63,581 nucleotides of DNA. It comes from [Flavobacterium] thermophilum (GTDB lineage Bacteria; Bacillota; Bacilli; Bacillales; Anoxybacillaceae). The position numbers and the translations under genes were made by a program. How positions within the stretch are numbered: position 1 is the first letter of the stretch; the number at the start of each line of letters is the position of its first letter. Below, piece after piece: positions 49,971-59,962 of the stretch. The notes under the pieces are model-generated. The model saw only the letters and a list, made by a program, of their open reading frames with translations. It was not told where the DNA came from and ran no database searches. The DNA is taken from contig UGGS01000003.1 of assembly GCA_900450595.1 (NCBI GenBank), positions 1 to 63,581 on the forward strand, in the 5' to 3' direction.

Positions 49971-50195
49971 GTGTTTGACCAACTTCGAGGGCTATTGAAT
50001 TCTTTGTTCGGAGACATTACGTCTACATTTATCACTTTGTTCGCCATTGGGATTCTTATTTGTGGTCTATTGGCGGCATTTGGTGGAGAAGAAAACCAAG
50101 CAAAGTTCAAACGGGGGTTGTTTTTGTGCATCTCTGGGTTGATTGTGTTCTTGCTTGCTCGCCCGATCGTGTACTACTTCCAAAGCAACCTCTAA
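49971..50195 (+). CDS. Small two-helix membrane protein, VirB2/TrbC-like
   Basis: A 74-residue protein with two membrane helices (TFITLFAIGILICGLLAAF and LFLCISGLIVFLLARPIVYY) joined by a short basic loop (GEENQAKFKRG). This is the shape of VirB2/TrbC-type pilins and of the small first subunit of Gram-positive conjugation operons. GTG start at 49971 with GGGGAGGA before it. First gene of the nine-gene transfer operon ending at 58231. Confidence 0.75.
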   Translation: MFDQLRGLLNSLFGDITSTFITLFAIGILICGLLAAFGGEENQAKFKRGLFLCISGLIVFLLARPIVYYFQSNL

Positions 50196-50207
50196 TCGGA
50201 GGGGTGA

Positions 50208-51254
50208 ATGAATTTGGCATATGAAACACAGTCGATCGCTGAACGAAGGGAACAGTTGCGGGAAGAGGGGAAGATAGAGCTACCTTTAAACGTTGATACA
50301 CGAAAGTATTTACTCTCTTTCATTCGTTATCGAGACGTGCTGATCTCCCTTCCTTTATTGATTGCTGGCATTGTGGCTCTGTATATCATCCATCGAACGG
50401 GAATCGGCATTAATTCGCAAAACGTGATTGTCTGCTTTGCGCCCTGGGCAACGTTCTTACTGTTGCTGACGATTCAACATCCCGATCGGAAGAACATTTC
50501 GTTTTTCGAACACCGGATTGTTTGGCGCATCAAGTACAACAACCGTCAAAAATTGTTCGTATATACAAAGGGTGATCTGATGGGAAAGAAAAAGGAAAAA
50601 GATGTTCGTGAACAGCTTGGCATTTCTAACATTTATTCCGACTGCTACGAAACAACGGACAAACGATTAGTCAAAGTGATCAAAGTGTCGAGCATTAATC
50701 TTTCGTTGCTAAATAACAAAGAGAAACGCATGATTTTTCAAGCCTACGAAACGTTCCTCAACGACCTTCCAAAAAATCTAACGATCCAAATCAGTCAGAT
50801 CGCGCAACCAGTCAATTTGAAAAACTACTTCCTGTTCATCCAAGAGCAGACATTCCGAGAACAAGATATAGCGAAAAAATTGTTGGCGAAAGGATATCTT
50901 GATTTTATCGATGATATTCAAAAGTCTAAAAACATGGTATCTCGAAACCGATATGTCATTATTTCCAAACCATTCACGGTGCAGAACAGAGACAGTGTCT
51001 TGGAGGAACTTGATCGACAGGCAAAAATCCTTGTTTCTCAAATCGAGAATATGCTCGGCGGTCGCTTTCAGCTGAAAGCAGAAATCCTAAACAACGAAGA
51101 GTTATTCCATCTCATCTACACCTGCGTTGACTACGAAAATGCACAAGTCAATGCGGAAATCAAAACAAGTACATTCCCGATCACACTGGGAGAAGAGACA
51201 TATAGAGAGATGAAAAAGAAATGGGAGAAAGAAGTAACGGAGAAAATCATTTAA
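50208..51254 (+). CDS. VirB3/VirB4-N-like conjugation protein
   Basis: A 348-residue protein with two membrane helices ([18 protein letters not shown] and [17 protein letters not shown], about 47-90) as in VirB3/PrgI. A long cytoplasmic domain (about 115-348) follows, resembling the N-terminal, non-ATPase part of VirB4 ([36 protein letters not shown]). Directly upstream of the VirB4 ATPase by 16 bases. It likely forms the inner-membrane platform with it. Comparable split arrangements occur in pSK41-type systems. Confidence 0.75.
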   Translation: MNLAYETQSIAERREQLREEGKIELPLNVDTRKYLLSFIRYRDVLISLPLLIAGIVALYIIHRTGIGINSQNVIVCFAPWATFLLLLTIQHPDRKNISFFEHRIVWRIKYNNRQKLFVYTKGDLMGKKKEKDVREQLGISNIYSDCYETTDKRLVKVIKVSSINLSLLNNKEKRMIFQAYETFLNDLPKNLTIQISQIAQPVNLKNYFLFIQEQTFREQDIAKKLLAKGYLDFIDDIQKSKNMVSRNRYVIISKPFTVQNRDSVLEELDRQAKILVSQIENMLGGRFQLKAEILNNEELFHLIYTCVDYENAQVNAEIKTSTFPITLGEETYREMKKKWEKEVTEKII

Positions 51255-51270
51255 GCCAGGGGGAAGGACA

Positions 51271-53124
51271 ATGAGACTTACACTTCCTTTTTTTCGAAAA
51301 AAGAAAGAAGAGAGTTTGGAGGAATCGTATTACAACGCTAATGAACATATTTTGAATTTGCTTTCTCCTGACAGTATCGAAGAAAAAGAGAGTTATGTCC
51401 GTTCGGGTACGAACTATACCCGAACACTTGTTGTTGTAGAGTATTCATCCATTATTGTGCAGGAATATGTTCAACGTCTAAATGATCTGAGTGATAACAT
51501 TAGCGTCATTCAGTATATCACAGAGTACGATTCTTCAGAAGTGCGGAGACATCTATCGGAGAGCATTAAGCAAAACAGTCAAAAACTATATTCCAAATAC
51601 GTCAATGATGCAGGAAAAGCCGAAGCACAAGCGCAGATCGATAGTGCCAGAATGTTGCTCCATCAGCTAAGTTTCAAGAACGAAAAAATGTTCATGTTTC
51701 AAATGCTGATTCACATTGTTGCAAACGACTTGAAAGAGCTGGATGCGCTGACTCAACAAGTGAAGGCCATCGTCGGGCCATTTGCAAAAACACTCACGCC
51801 GACTACAAGAATGAAAGACGCTTTTGATAGCTTCTTGCCAATCGACAAAAACAAAGTATATGACTTGACATATCGCCCGATGAACGCGGAAGCCGTTTCT
51901 TATTTCTTTCCGTTTCATGAAAATGAGATTTTCGACGAGAAAGGTATCATCAAGGGAAGAAACATGACAACCGGAAATGTGGTAATCGTGGACGACGATT
52001 TGTTGTTAAACCGCCATGAATTTGTCATTGGGATTTCCGGTTCTGGAAAATCCACCTATATTTTTCAAGATATGATGCGGAAGTACATGTTAGGACGCAG
52101 AATCATTGTGATCGACCCGAAAGGAGAATTCGGGGAGGTATTTCGTACACTTGGCGGTGAGTGGGTGAAAATCAGCTTAAAAGGCGGGAACATCATCAAT
52201 CCGTTTGACATTCCAAAGAATCAACATGGAACAGAAGAAGGAAATCCACTGATCGCTAAAATCAGTACCTTGTTGACGATGTTCCGCCTCATGTATCCGC
52301 AGATGACAGATTTGCAGGAAGATGTCTTGTCGAAGTTATTAATTGAGCTGTACGCCAAGTTTGGCATCACGGAAGAAACAGACGTAAACGCATTAGCAGT
52401 AACAGACTTTCCGATTATGGAAGACTTCTATCATTTTCTTGAAGAAATCAAGGAAACAAACCCTGAAGAGTATGAGCACGTAAGGGACTTCCATACCACG
52501 TTGCACGCTTATGCGAAAGGAATGTTTGCCAAAGTGTTTAATGGGCATACCAATGTGGATGTGTCGAATCCACTTGTTGCTTATGATATTTTTGACCTCC
52601 AAAACCGGGAAAAAGCACAACGAGTAGTATACTTCAATTTATTGTCTCACATCAATTATGACATTTTAAACGGAGACCGTCGACCAACGCAAGTGTATAT
52701 TGACGAGGCGCATATCATCGCTGACCCAAAAGTGCCTCTGGCGATGGAATATGTGTATTTCATGATGAAAGTCTTACGATCGTTTAACTGCGGAGTGACA
52801 CCGGCTACCCAGTCGATCAAAGACTTCCTTTCTGCAAAAGATGATAAACGAAACTATGGGGAAGCTGTCATTTCACAAGCTATTCAACGTTTGTATTTGC
52901 CGATGCAAGAAGTAGAAATCAACTTCCTGGAAAAAGATCTTGGGCATCAATTTTCTGAAGAGGAACGAACGACACTAACAGTCGTTGAAGGGCGAAAAGA
53001 CGAGCAAGCAGGTAAGGGCATCTATTTTGTCGGCTCAAAAAAAATCAAATTGGAAGTGCAGCTGACCGATATTGAAAAACAACTATGGTTTGAACGAAAG
53101 AGTTTAAGTGAGTTGATCGTATGA
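51271..53124 (+). CDS. VirB4-type conjugation ATPase
   Basis: A 617-residue ATPase that powers the secretion channel. Walker A is [15 protein letters not shown] (about 252-266), with [20 protein letters not shown] just after. Walker B is [12 protein letters not shown], and the following [15 protein letters not shown] is typical of VirB4/TraE. The N-terminal part forms the platform-binding domain. It overlaps the next gene by 4 bases (ATGA). Complete; typical length. Confidence 0.92.
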   Translation: MRLTLPFFRKKKEESLEESYYNANEHILNLLSPDSIEEKESYVRSGTNYTRTLVVVEYSSIIVQEYVQRLNDLSDNISVIQYITEYDSSEVRRHLSESIKQNSQKLYSKYVNDAGKAEAQAQIDSARMLLHQLSFKNEKMFMFQMLIHIVANDLKELDALTQQVKAIVGPFAKTLTPTTRMKDAFDSFLPIDKNKVYDLTYRPMNAEAVSYFFPFHENEIFDEKGIIKGRNMTTGNVVIVDDDLLLNRHEFVIGISGSGKSTYIFQDMMRKYMLGRRIIVIDPKGEFGEVFRTLGGEWVKISLKGGNIINPFDIPKNQHGTEEGNPLIAKISTLLTMFRLMYPQMTDLQEDVLSKLLIELYAKFGITEETDVNALAVTDFPIMEDFYHFLEEIKETNPEEYEHVRDFHTTLHAYAKGMFAKVFNGHTNVDVSNPLVAYDIFDLQNREKAQRVVYFNLLSHINYDILNGDRRPTQVYIDEAHIIADPKVPLAMEYVYFMMKVLRSFNCGVTPATQSIKDFLSAKDDKRNYGEAVISQAIQRLYLPMQEVEINFLEKDLGHQFSEEERTTLTVVEGRKDEQAGKGIYFVGSKKIKLEVQLTDIEKQLWFERKSLSELIV

Positions 53125-54155
53125 AAGATGTCATACGCTCTCTACTTCTTTGGAAAGCAAGTCCGTTGATTTGGATCGGGGCAGGGGTTCTGTTTATCAT
53201 CGTACTCATTAGTGCCATCAGTAACGCTATTTTCGGGGAAGAAGAGAGCTTCTCCAATATCTCAGGCGGAGTAGCAATGTGTACGAAGGGAAAAGTGGAT
53301 GAAGCAAGAATTGAAGAAGTGCTATCTAACGCCGGAGTTTTTGCTGGAAAAAAAGATGTGTTCATGAGTGCAGCTGAAAAATACGGTATTGATCCCGTGC
53401 TACTCATCGCCATTGCGTTGCATGAAACAGGATACGGAACATCCCCTGCCGTGAAAAACAAAAACAATCCTGGTGGTATTATGGACCCAAGCACGGGAAA
53501 GTTAAAAGTATTTGATAGCCTGGAAGACGGCATCGATTTTATGGCAGGAAACCTCTATCGAGTGTATATATCTCAAGGATTAGTAACGATTCAACAGATT
53601 GGGGCAAAGTACGCTCCAATTGGAGCGAATAATGACCCCTCGAACTTAAACGCGAATTGGGTGCCAGTAGTCACCAATATCGCAAATGAACTAGGCGGCC
53701 TCTCGATGAACTGCGAAGTCATGGGGACAGGAGAATTCGCGCTGCCTACCGGTTCGATGAGCATCACGTCCAATTTTGGATATCGGAGTGATCCGTTCGG
53801 AGGCGGAACGGAATTCCACAAGGGAACAGACTTCGCTTGTTCGCGAGGTGATGCAATTTATGCAGCTGACGGGGGGCAAATTGTAGTGTCCGTGAAGTCC
53901 GGATATGGTGGCGGATACGGACACCATGTCATTATCAGCCACGGCGATAAATTCACCTTGTACGGCCACATGGAACATGTGGATGTAGACGTAGGAGACA
54001 CGGTGCAGAAAGGACAGAAGATCGGTACTTGCGGAACAACCGGTTCCTCAACGGGATACCACTTGCATTTTGAGGTTCAGCTAGACGGCATCTATGGTAA
54101 AAGAGTAGACCCAATGACGTACTTCCAGCCAGCAAAGAAGGAGGAAGATGAATGA
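53121..54155 (+). CDS. VirB1-like two-domain peptidoglycan hydrolase
   Basis: A 344-residue protein. An N-terminal membrane anchor ([18 protein letters not shown]) is followed by a glucosaminidase-like domain (about 75-190; [19 protein letters not shown] with the catalytic Glu, [10 protein letters not shown]). The C-terminal M23/LytM peptidase (about 215-344) has HKGTDFAC and GYHLHFEV for zinc. It opens the wall for the transfer channel, as in other Gram-positive systems. It overlaps genes on both sides by 4 bases. Confidence 0.9.
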   Translation: MKDVIRSLLLWKASPLIWIGAGVLFIIVLISAISNAIFGEEESFSNISGGVAMCTKGKVDEARIEEVLSNAGVFAGKKDVFMSAAEKYGIDPVLLIAIALHETGYGTSPAVKNKNNPGGIMDPSTGKLKVFDSLEDGIDFMAGNLYRVYISQGLVTIQQIGAKYAPIGANNDPSNLNANWVPVVTNIANELGGLSMNCEVMGTGEFALPTGSMSITSNFGYRSDPFGGGTEFHKGTDFACSRGDAIYAADGGQIVVSVKSGYGGGYGHHVIISHGDKFTLYGHMEHVDVDVGDTVQKGQKIGTCGTTGSSTGYHLHFEVQLDGIYGKRVDPMTYFQPAKKEEDE

Positions 54156-54700
54156 GAATCACCGTTACTAACCTTGTGTTAATCGTTCTTCTATTGATTG
54201 CAGGAAGCTTTAGCTTCCTCTTGTATACGGACCTTCAGGAAGCAAAGGAAAAGATTGAGAAGTATCAAGATATCGAAAAGCTGAATCAACGATCAGAGGA
54301 TTTTATCGAAGCGTTGGTTTATGGGAAACATAAAAAGTATCTGACCGGAGAACAACTGGCGCGATATGAAGCTGGCCTGAAAGAGTATGGAGAACCAACA
54401 GAAAAAAACATGGCGAAAATAAACGAATTTAAAATTCATCAGCTGTTCACAAAAAAGCAGAAAAATAAAGATGATGAGGCGGAATCGTATGCCATTGTAC
54501 AGATTCGCTATGAAACAGATGACCCTAATCAATACGGGGATGACTACATTCATACATTAACGGTCAACTCTCATTGGGTGAAAGACGCTGGGGAGTGGAA
54601 AGTCGATTATATAGATATGGCTTTGCTTGAAGACAGCCGGGATGAAATGTTGCGGAAACAAGCTGAAGAAGCGCTGCGGAAAGCCGGTCAAACAAATTAA
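54152..54700 (+). CDS. Membrane-anchored conjugation protein, unknown subunit
   Basis: A 182-residue protein with one N-terminal helix (NLVLIVLLLIAGSFSFLLY), a coiled segment, then an extracellular domain (DEAESYAIVQIRYETDDPNQ, LTVNSHWVKDAGEWKVDYID) of NTF2/VirB8-like flavour. VirB8/TcpC-type proteins have this layout, but the similarity is by shape only. Overlaps the hydrolase gene by 4 bases. Confidence 0.7.
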   Translation: MRITVTNLVLIVLLLIAGSFSFLLYTDLQEAKEKIEKYQDIEKLNQRSEDFIEALVYGKHKKYLTGEQLARYEAGLKEYGEPTEKNMAKINEFKIHQLFTKKQKNKDDEAESYAIVQIRYETDDPNQYGDDYIHTLTVNSHWVKDAGEWKVDYIDMALLEDSRDEMLRKQAEEALRKAGQTN

Positions 54701-54719
54701 AGAAAAGGGGGAGAGGAAA

Positions 54720-54986
54720 GTGAAACTAACGCCGGAACGGCGTAGACAGATATACGAGATTACGCAAAAAATACTCGATGTCTACGATCGTTTTTTCTCT
54801 TTTGTACTTAAGCTGTATGAAAAGCCGGTGGAACGAAAGAAAAGAGAGTTTTTCCTTACGTATCGCACAGAAATGACGGAGGAAGAAATTCGGGAGTATC
54901 AATATCGATTGACGGTAGGGTGGACGGTTATCTTATTTATCTTCATTTTGCTTTTGCTAGAGATCGGGGGGAGAATCTTTGGCTAA
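54720..54986 (+). CDS. Small membrane protein of the transfer operon
   Basis: An 88-residue protein with a charged helical N terminus (LTPERRRQIYEITQKILDVY) and one C-terminal membrane helix (GWTVILFIFILLLLEIGG). GTG start with GGGGGAGAGG upstream. Overlaps the TrbL-like gene by 8 bases. Probably a structural subunit; not assignable to a family. Confidence 0.7.
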   Translation: MKLTPERRRQIYEITQKILDVYDRFFSFVLKLYEKPVERKKREFFLTYRTEMTEEEIREYQYRLTVGWTVILFIFILLLLEIGGRIFG

Positions 54987-56022
54987 ATTTGTTCGAGTCT
55001 TGGTCGTTGCGCTTCTGTTGTCCTTGGTGATCTTTCCAACGGCAAGTTTGGCGGAAAAAGGGGATTTTTACGAAAAAAATAAAACGTTCTTTGAAGAGCC
55101 GGGAAATTTAGATGATGAGAATAGATCTTCGAATACTTATATTGAAATTCTAAAAAACTACGATGACGACAGTCAAACGATTGAGTGTGGAAAATTTCAG
55201 GTTACTTGCCATATCTATAAATTCATCTTTGAAACGGGAGTTTCAGCGATGGAATTCATTAAGGAAATCATGAAAAAGACGATTATTTCCCCTACAGACA
55301 TCATTCAGAATCCGTTGTATGAAAGATACCAAGATGGACTGTTCGCATTATCAAAAACGGTATTGGCGATCTTCATTGTATTTAACATGACAAAAATCAT
55401 GAGCCTTCGCATGGCGGATGCGGATGACGGCCCGATTGTCATGAACGAAAAGCTCGTAAGCATCTTCGTGATCTGTGTGTTCCTGTTCTTGTACGAATCA
55501 ATTATCCACTGGATTCTAAACTTCCAAGAAAAACTCATGACTGCGATCATTGACACGATACAAACAGAAAAAATAGTCGAAAACATGATCACCAATATAT
55601 TACTTTCTCCGGGGGTATTTGCTTTCATTACAGTATTAGTCATTGGAATCATTCTAGTGGTTCTAACACTTCAGTTTTTCTATCGCATCGCTCTCGTTGC
55701 GATCTTGTATATTATCGGCCCGATCGCTATTGTTACGAAAGTCAATGATACTTTTAACTTCTTTGATTTCTGGCTCAAACAATTCATCAGCGCGTTTCTC
55801 ACGCTGGCGTTACAATTGATCGCTACGGCCATTGGACTGCAACGCTTTTTTGAGAGACCTCAGTATTTCGGCGATACGACCAATCTATTTATCGGAACAG
55901 CCTTTTTTATTCTTGCTGTGACACTGCCATCCCTCTTAGGTCAATGGGGATTGAGCACCGGTTCAGCCCGTTCGGTTATGTCCGGGGCTAAAACCATTGC
56001 CAGAGTGGCAATAAGACGATAA
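54979..56022 (+). CDS. TrbL/VirB6-like polytopic membrane protein
   Basis: A 347-residue protein with a signal peptide or first helix (VRVLVVALLLSLVIFPTASL), an extracellular segment with a Cys pair (TIECGKFQVTCHIYKF), and then at least five membrane helices (VISIFVICVFLFLY-like, LLSPGVFAFITVLVIGIILV, YRIALVAILYIIGPIAIV, FISAFLTLALQLIATAIG). This is the VirB6/TrbL layout. TTG start with GGGGGGAG upstream. It should line the channel. Confidence 0.82.
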   Translation: MAKFVRVLVVALLLSLVIFPTASLAEKGDFYEKNKTFFEEPGNLDDENRSSNTYIEILKNYDDDSQTIECGKFQVTCHIYKFIFETGVSAMEFIKEIMKKTIISPTDIIQNPLYERYQDGLFALSKTVLAIFIVFNMTKIMSLRMADADDGPIVMNEKLVSIFVICVFLFLYESIIHWILNFQEKLMTAIIDTIQTEKIVENMITNILLSPGVFAFITVLVIGIILVVLTLQFFYRIALVAILYIIGPIAIVTKVNDTFNFFDFWLKQFISAFLTLALQLIATAIGLQRFFERPQYFGDTTNLFIGTAFFILAVTLPSLLGQWGLSTGSARSVMSGAKTIARVAIRR

Positions 56023-56037
56023 GGAGGTTAATGAAAC

Positions 56038-56706
56038 GTGAAAAAAATATTGTTGGCCAGTGCAGCTGTGTCGTTGATGTTCTTGGCTGGATGTCAAAAT
56101 GATCAACCTGAAGTCAAAAGCACACAAGTAGAGAATGGAACGAAGACCAAAGAAAATGGTGAAAACGAAAAAGCAAAAAGCGTCTTTACGCGAAAAGATC
56201 GTCAGATCGCAAAGGAAAAAGCTGAAAAATTTATCGTTCTTCTCACTGAATTTCACGGTCGCTCCATTTTTAGTGATGAAGACAATGCGAGAGTTCGTGC
56301 GGAGTTAAGCCAAAAGGCAGATGAACAAAAGTTGATTCATCCTGAAACTTCGTTCGCAAATCTCACTGAATTTGATGATAATGCTAAAGAAGACAGTAGA
56401 TTAATTCTTCGGAAAGATCGCTTTCAATTAGGCGATGAATTTAAAGAAATTTATTATAAGTACATTGATGTTCATGAATTGAGATTGCCAATTAAATATA
56501 TCGTTAAGTCTGATACGTCCTCAGAAGATGTGGAGTTAGAGTCGTTTGTTCGTTTCGTTAAAACGACGGATGGAGAAATTTTAATTTTGGATGCGCCAAT
56601 GTTGATCGGAATGGACTTGGAGAAAAAAGATGAAGACGCTTATTACGATGAATACAATCGGAAAGAAATCCAGCAAGAAGTCAAAGAAGAGCTGAACATC
56701 CAATAA
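56038..56706 (+). CDS. Lipoprotein of the transfer operon
   Basis: A 222-residue lipoprotein: signal KKILLASAAVSLMFLAGC with lipobox LAGC, then a charged linker and a folded domain (about 60-200). Two acidic stretches end the protein (DEDAYYDEYNRKEIQQEVKE). GTG start with AAGGAGG upstream. Plays perhaps a VirB7-like or wall-side role in the channel. No family recognised. Confidence 0.75.
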   Translation: MKKILLASAAVSLMFLAGCQNDQPEVKSTQVENGTKTKENGENEKAKSVFTRKDRQIAKEKAEKFIVLLTEFHGRSIFSDEDNARVRAELSQKADEQKLIHPETSFANLTEFDDNAKEDSRLILRKDRFQLGDEFKEIYYKYIDVHELRLPIKYIVKSDTSSEDVELESFVRFVKTTDGEILILDAPMLIGMDLEKKDEDAYYDEYNRKEIQQEVKEELNIQ

Positions 56707-56722
56707 AGAAGAGGTGATACTT

Positions 56723-58231
56723 ATGCAATTTCCTCTGAACAAATATGGTGAAGTTGAGATACAAAATAATGAGCTTCGGTATTTTATCCCTATCGCCTAT
56801 ACGGAAGCCAGTGATTTAGGAGAATTAGAGGAATCTTACAGAAAAAAAGGAAAAGAATTAATGGATTCCCCTTACTATCTCTTTGCGAGCAACCTCGAAG
56901 TAGTACGAAATCGCTTCTGTTTCACGTTCCAGTTGGAGGAAATGAAAGCTTTTCATTATATTCGGCAGTTCCCGTTTGAGGAACAGTTATACTATCTTCG
57001 TTCGTTAGTCGAACTGGCAAAAAATATTGAACAGACACCAGTTTTGTGGGATAAAAATAGCCTTCTCATGGACTTGACGGACGGAAAAATTAAAACGTTC
57101 ATCTTTGGATTCGATAAACATCCGATTCATGTATCGCAAGATGTAGTGGACGGACTAAAAGAAACGATTATCCTGGCTTTGACGACGCTTCATCGTGTGT
57201 TGGGGAAACCAAGACGGATTGATTTCATCGATCAACGGGAGATCGTCATCCGTTTTGCGGAAAACATTTTACACGGAAAATCCGTTAGTGAAATCGGTCG
57301 AGTTGTAGAAGATACGATCTTGGAAATTGAACGTCAGTTAGAACAGGAGAAAAAAGAACAGCCGAAACCAAGCGTCTTTGAGGCCTTTAAGAAAAAATGG
57401 AACACGAAAAAAGAAACGGCTGCTACTGTTGAACAGCCAATCTGGCGTTTCTCCAAGAAAAAATCGAATCTTTCGGCACCATATGAAAAGAAAAAGTCGA
57501 TTTGGGATAATAAATACGTGTATCTTTCTGCTTCGGCACTCGCTTTGGTCATTCTCATTGGAAACTCAACAGGGGCATTTGATTTTTCCAAGCCTGAAGA
57601 AGTAAAAGCTAAACAAGAACAGACAGAAGTCATTCCATCTAACAAGCTCATCGGTATTTACCGGCAGGCAATTACGGGAGACAAACAAAAAGCGTTAGAT
57701 CAATTGGAGCGATTGGGATTTGATAATCTGAGCAAGAAAGACCAAAAAGTGATGTTGAGTCTATATGAAGAGACAGGACAGCCCGAAAAAGCCATTAAGC
57801 TGAAGCCGGAATATGCAGAAAAAGTCGTGAACGACTTAGTTAGTAATCAAAAGTACGACGATCTACGAACGCTGCAAAGTAAAGTTGATAATCCAGTTGT
57901 TAATTATGAGGTTGCTTACCTAGATAAGAAATGGGAAGATGTAGTCCGATTAAAAGACAAAGTGAAAATGACCGACAGACGGGAAAACCAATTATTAAGC
58001 GCATATCTTCATTTGGGGAGAATGGATGAAGCTAAAAAATTGGCTGCGGAATCTCCTGAATTGAGCCAGAAAGTCCAGGATTTCGAGATGAAGAAAAAAC
58101 AAGTCGAGGATTTGAAAATGCAGGTGCAACAGGTGCAAAAAAATGAAAAAGACGCGAAAAAACGTGATGAACAAGTGAAAAAACTGAATGAACAGATTAA
58201 GCAACTGGAAGCAGCGATCAACAACATCTAA
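56723..58231 (+). CDS. EssB/YukC-like membrane protein in the transfer operon
   Basis: A 502-residue protein with the EssB/YukC layout. A cytoplasmic pseudokinase-like domain covers about 1-215 (MKAFHYIRQFPFEEQLYYLR, LWDKNSLLMDLTDGKIKTF). It is followed by a linker, one membrane helix (YVYLSASALALVILIGN, about 273-290) and an outside helical, TPR-like region (about 315-430) with a coiled-coil tail (QVEDLKMQVQQVQKNEKDAK). EssB is a core part of the type VII secretion machine, so its presence as the last gene of a type IV conjugation operon is notable. Start at 56723 with GAGGTG upstream. Confidence 0.75.
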   Translation: MQFPLNKYGEVEIQNNELRYFIPIAYTEASDLGELEESYRKKGKELMDSPYYLFASNLEVVRNRFCFTFQLEEMKAFHYIRQFPFEEQLYYLRSLVELAKNIEQTPVLWDKNSLLMDLTDGKIKTFIFGFDKHPIHVSQDVVDGLKETIILALTTLHRVLGKPRRIDFIDQREIVIRFAENILHGKSVSEIGRVVEDTILEIERQLEQEKKEQPKPSVFEAFKKKWNTKKETAATVEQPIWRFSKKKSNLSAPYEKKKSIWDNKYVYLSASALALVILIGNSTGAFDFSKPEEVKAKQEQTEVIPSNKLIGIYRQAITGDKQKALDQLERLGFDNLSKKDQKVMLSLYEETGQPEKAIKLKPEYAEKVVNDLVSNQKYDDLRTLQSKVDNPVVNYEVAYLDKKWEDVVRLKDKVKMTDRRENQLLSAYLHLGRMDEAKKLAAESPELSQKVQDFEMKKKQVEDLKMQVQQVQKNEKDAKKRDEQVKKLNEQIKQLEAAINNI

Positions 58232-58276
58232 AAAAAGTGGAGAGGGCGGTTACTTCACCCTCTCCACTTCTTTTTT
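58231..58276. terminator. Bidirectional terminator after the transfer operon
   Basis: AAAAAAGTGGAGAGGG...CCCTCTCCACTTcTTTTTT between the convergent EssB-like gene and the next minus-strand gene. Confidence 0.92.
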
Positions 58277-58753
58277 GGGAGGCTGGATGTTCATGTCTTT
58301 CACGGGTTGCTGCATCCGTTGTATCATATTTTGAATAAACTCTTTATTGATTTTCTTAGGGATGAATCCGATTCGTTCACGAATGAGGTTTTCGATGACA
58401 AAGCATTTTCTCGTCCAGTACTCATACTCCTTATACGTGTATTGTTCTGCATCGGAAAATTCCTTCGCTCCTTGCTTCATCGCCTGAATGAAAATGTACC
58501 GGTTGTTATACGTATCTGATCGTTCTTTTCGAGCTAATTTAAGAAGGTAAAGCAATTCGACAGTGGAGAGTTTCATCAGTTCAGGAGTGGGTTTTTTAGC
58601 GTCTTCGATCGTCGGGTGCTGTTGAGGAAGGAGATTTTTTCTTTTCCCGTTCTCCTGAACTTCGTTTCGATCAAGCTTCATTTTGCAAAAGCCGCAATAA
58701 TAACGATGTTGGTGATTTTGTACCCCACTTCCACAGTACGGGCAAGTTTTCAT
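58250..58753 (-). CDS. Zinc-ribbon protein with a conserved operator, unknown function
   Basis: A 167-residue protein. The N terminus is a double CxxC zinc ribbon (CPYCGSGVQNHQHRYYCGFC). The rest is helical (ELMKLSTVELLYLLKLARKE, YTYKEYEYWTRKCFVIENLI). I chose the ATG at 58753 because GAGGGAGTC precedes it; the longer open frame runs across the operators. The start lies 18 bases from a palindrome of the same kind as that before the gene at 726-1217, so the two are likely co-regulated. On the circle they are about 6 kb apart, or 1.4 kb if the inserted cargo is ignored. Confidence 0.75.
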   Translation of the reverse strand: MKTCPYCGSGVQNHQHRYYCGFCKMKLDRNEVQENGKRKNLLPQQHPTIEDAKKPTPELMKLSTVELLYLLKLARKERSDTYNNRYIFIQAMKQGAKEFSDAEQYTYKEYEYWTRKCFVIENLIRERIGFIPKKINKEFIQNMIQRMQQPVKDMNIQPPKKEVERVK

Positions 58754-58771
58754 ACTGACTCCCTCTCTATA

Positions 58772-58825
58772 TTGTTGTAACTTACTACAATTATTATAAC
58801 ATCTATTGTTGTAAGTTACAACATT
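58772..58825 (-). promoter_or_regulatory. Tandem operator sites upstream of the zinc-ribbon gene
   Basis: TTGTTGTAACTTACTACAAT (58772-58791) and TTGTTGTAAGTTACAACATT (58806-58825), two near-perfect palindromes 34 bases apart centre to centre. Same motif and spacing style as at 1231-1280. Confidence 0.8.
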
Positions 58826-58851
58826 TTTGATTTTCAAAATGAAGATATTTT

Positions 58852-58995
58852 GGCTCTTCACCAAAAGTTGTACTTGATTTTTTCTGAACATACCCTATTT
58901 ACGCTTGTGAGGGAAAATCAACAAATCAGTGATTTTTGCACATCTTTGTGCAGGAAACCGTATTGCTTGTCAAATACATGTTGTGGTGAAGAGCC
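58852..58995 (+). repeat. ISL3-type MITE, left copy
   Basis: A 144-bp non-coding element with terminal inverted repeats GGCTCTTCACCAAAAGTTGT and the inverse of GGCTCTTCACCACAACATGT. GGCTCTT is the usual ISL3-family end. The interior has no gene. Confidence 0.8.
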
Positions 58996-59061
58996 TGAAA
59001 AATTACTATCTTCGCCAGCAACGGGACAAATTAAGAAAAAACGAAAGGATGGGTCCCGTCG

Positions 59062-59856
59062 ATGAACGAAACACCGCGCGTCAAGCTGCACGGGTTCAAC
59101 AACTTGACGAAATCGCTCAGCTTCAATATGTACGATATTTGCTATACGAAAACGGCGAAGGAGCGGGAGGCGTATATCGAATACATTGACGACGTGTATA
59201 ATGCCGAACGGCTGACGAATATTTTAAAACGTGTCGCCGACATGATCGGCGCCCATGTGTTAAACATCGCCAAACAAGATTACGTTCCGCAGGGCGCGAG
59301 CGTGACGATGCTCGTTTCCGAGTGGCCGGTCGTCGAGGTGCCCGAAGATGACGGCCCTTTGCCGGAGGCGGTGGTGCTTTCCCTTGACAAAAGCCATATC
59401 ACCGTCCATACATACCCAGAATATCACCCGAATGACGGAATCAGCACGTTCCGCGCCGATATTGATGTCGTCACATGCGGGGAAATTTCGCCGCTCAAAG
59501 CGCTCGACTATTTGATTCATTCATTTGACGCCGACATTATGATCATCGACTACCGCGTGCGCGGATTTACGCGCGACATTCACGGATACAAGCTGTTTAT
59601 CGACCATGACATTACGTCGATTCAAGATTATATCCCGGAGCACATTCGCGAAAAGTACGATATGCTCGACGTAAACATTTACCAAGAGAATATTTTTCAC
59701 ACAAAATGCAAGTTGAAACAGTTTGACTTGGACAACTACTTGTTTGGCTATGCAAAAGAGGATTTGAGCGAACAAGAAGCGAATGAAACAACCGCCAAGC
59801 TGAGAAGGGAAATGGATGAGATCTTTTACGGAAAAAATATGCCGAACACCGTTTGA
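59062..59856 (+). CDS. speD: S-adenosylmethionine decarboxylase proenzyme
   Basis: A 264-residue proenzyme of the E. coli SpeD type. [13 protein letters not shown] holds the self-cleavage Ser (KSH) that becomes the pyruvoyl group; [20 protein letters not shown] has the conserved catalytic Cys. It makes decarboxylated SAM for spermidine synthesis, important in thermophiles. Length is normal for this type. Higher GC and a housekeeping function mark it as chromosomal cargo inside the MITE-bounded unit. Confidence 0.92.
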   Translation: MNETPRVKLHGFNNLTKSLSFNMYDICYTKTAKEREAYIEYIDDVYNAERLTNILKRVADMIGAHVLNIAKQDYVPQGASVTMLVSEWPVVEVPEDDGPLPEAVVLSLDKSHITVHTYPEYHPNDGISTFRADIDVVTCGEISPLKALDYLIHSFDADIMIIDYRVRGFTRDIHGYKLFIDHDITSIQDYIPEHIREKYDMLDVNIYQENIFHTKCKLKQFDLDNYLFGYAKEDLSEQEANETTAKLRREMDEIFYGKNMPNTV

Positions 59857-59962
59857 CGCGGGCGCCTTTTTGACGCCTGTCGGCTTTCGGGCCGGCCCAC
59901 ACCGGTTCCCGATTGGCGCCGTCTATGGTATGCTAGTAGAAAAAAGGAAAAGGTGTTCATGA

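Noticed and set aside
58754..58891. N-terminal extension of the zinc-ribbon protein
   Set aside because: It would be translated from the operator palindromes; the ATG at 58753 has a ribosome site and places the zinc ribbon at the N terminus.
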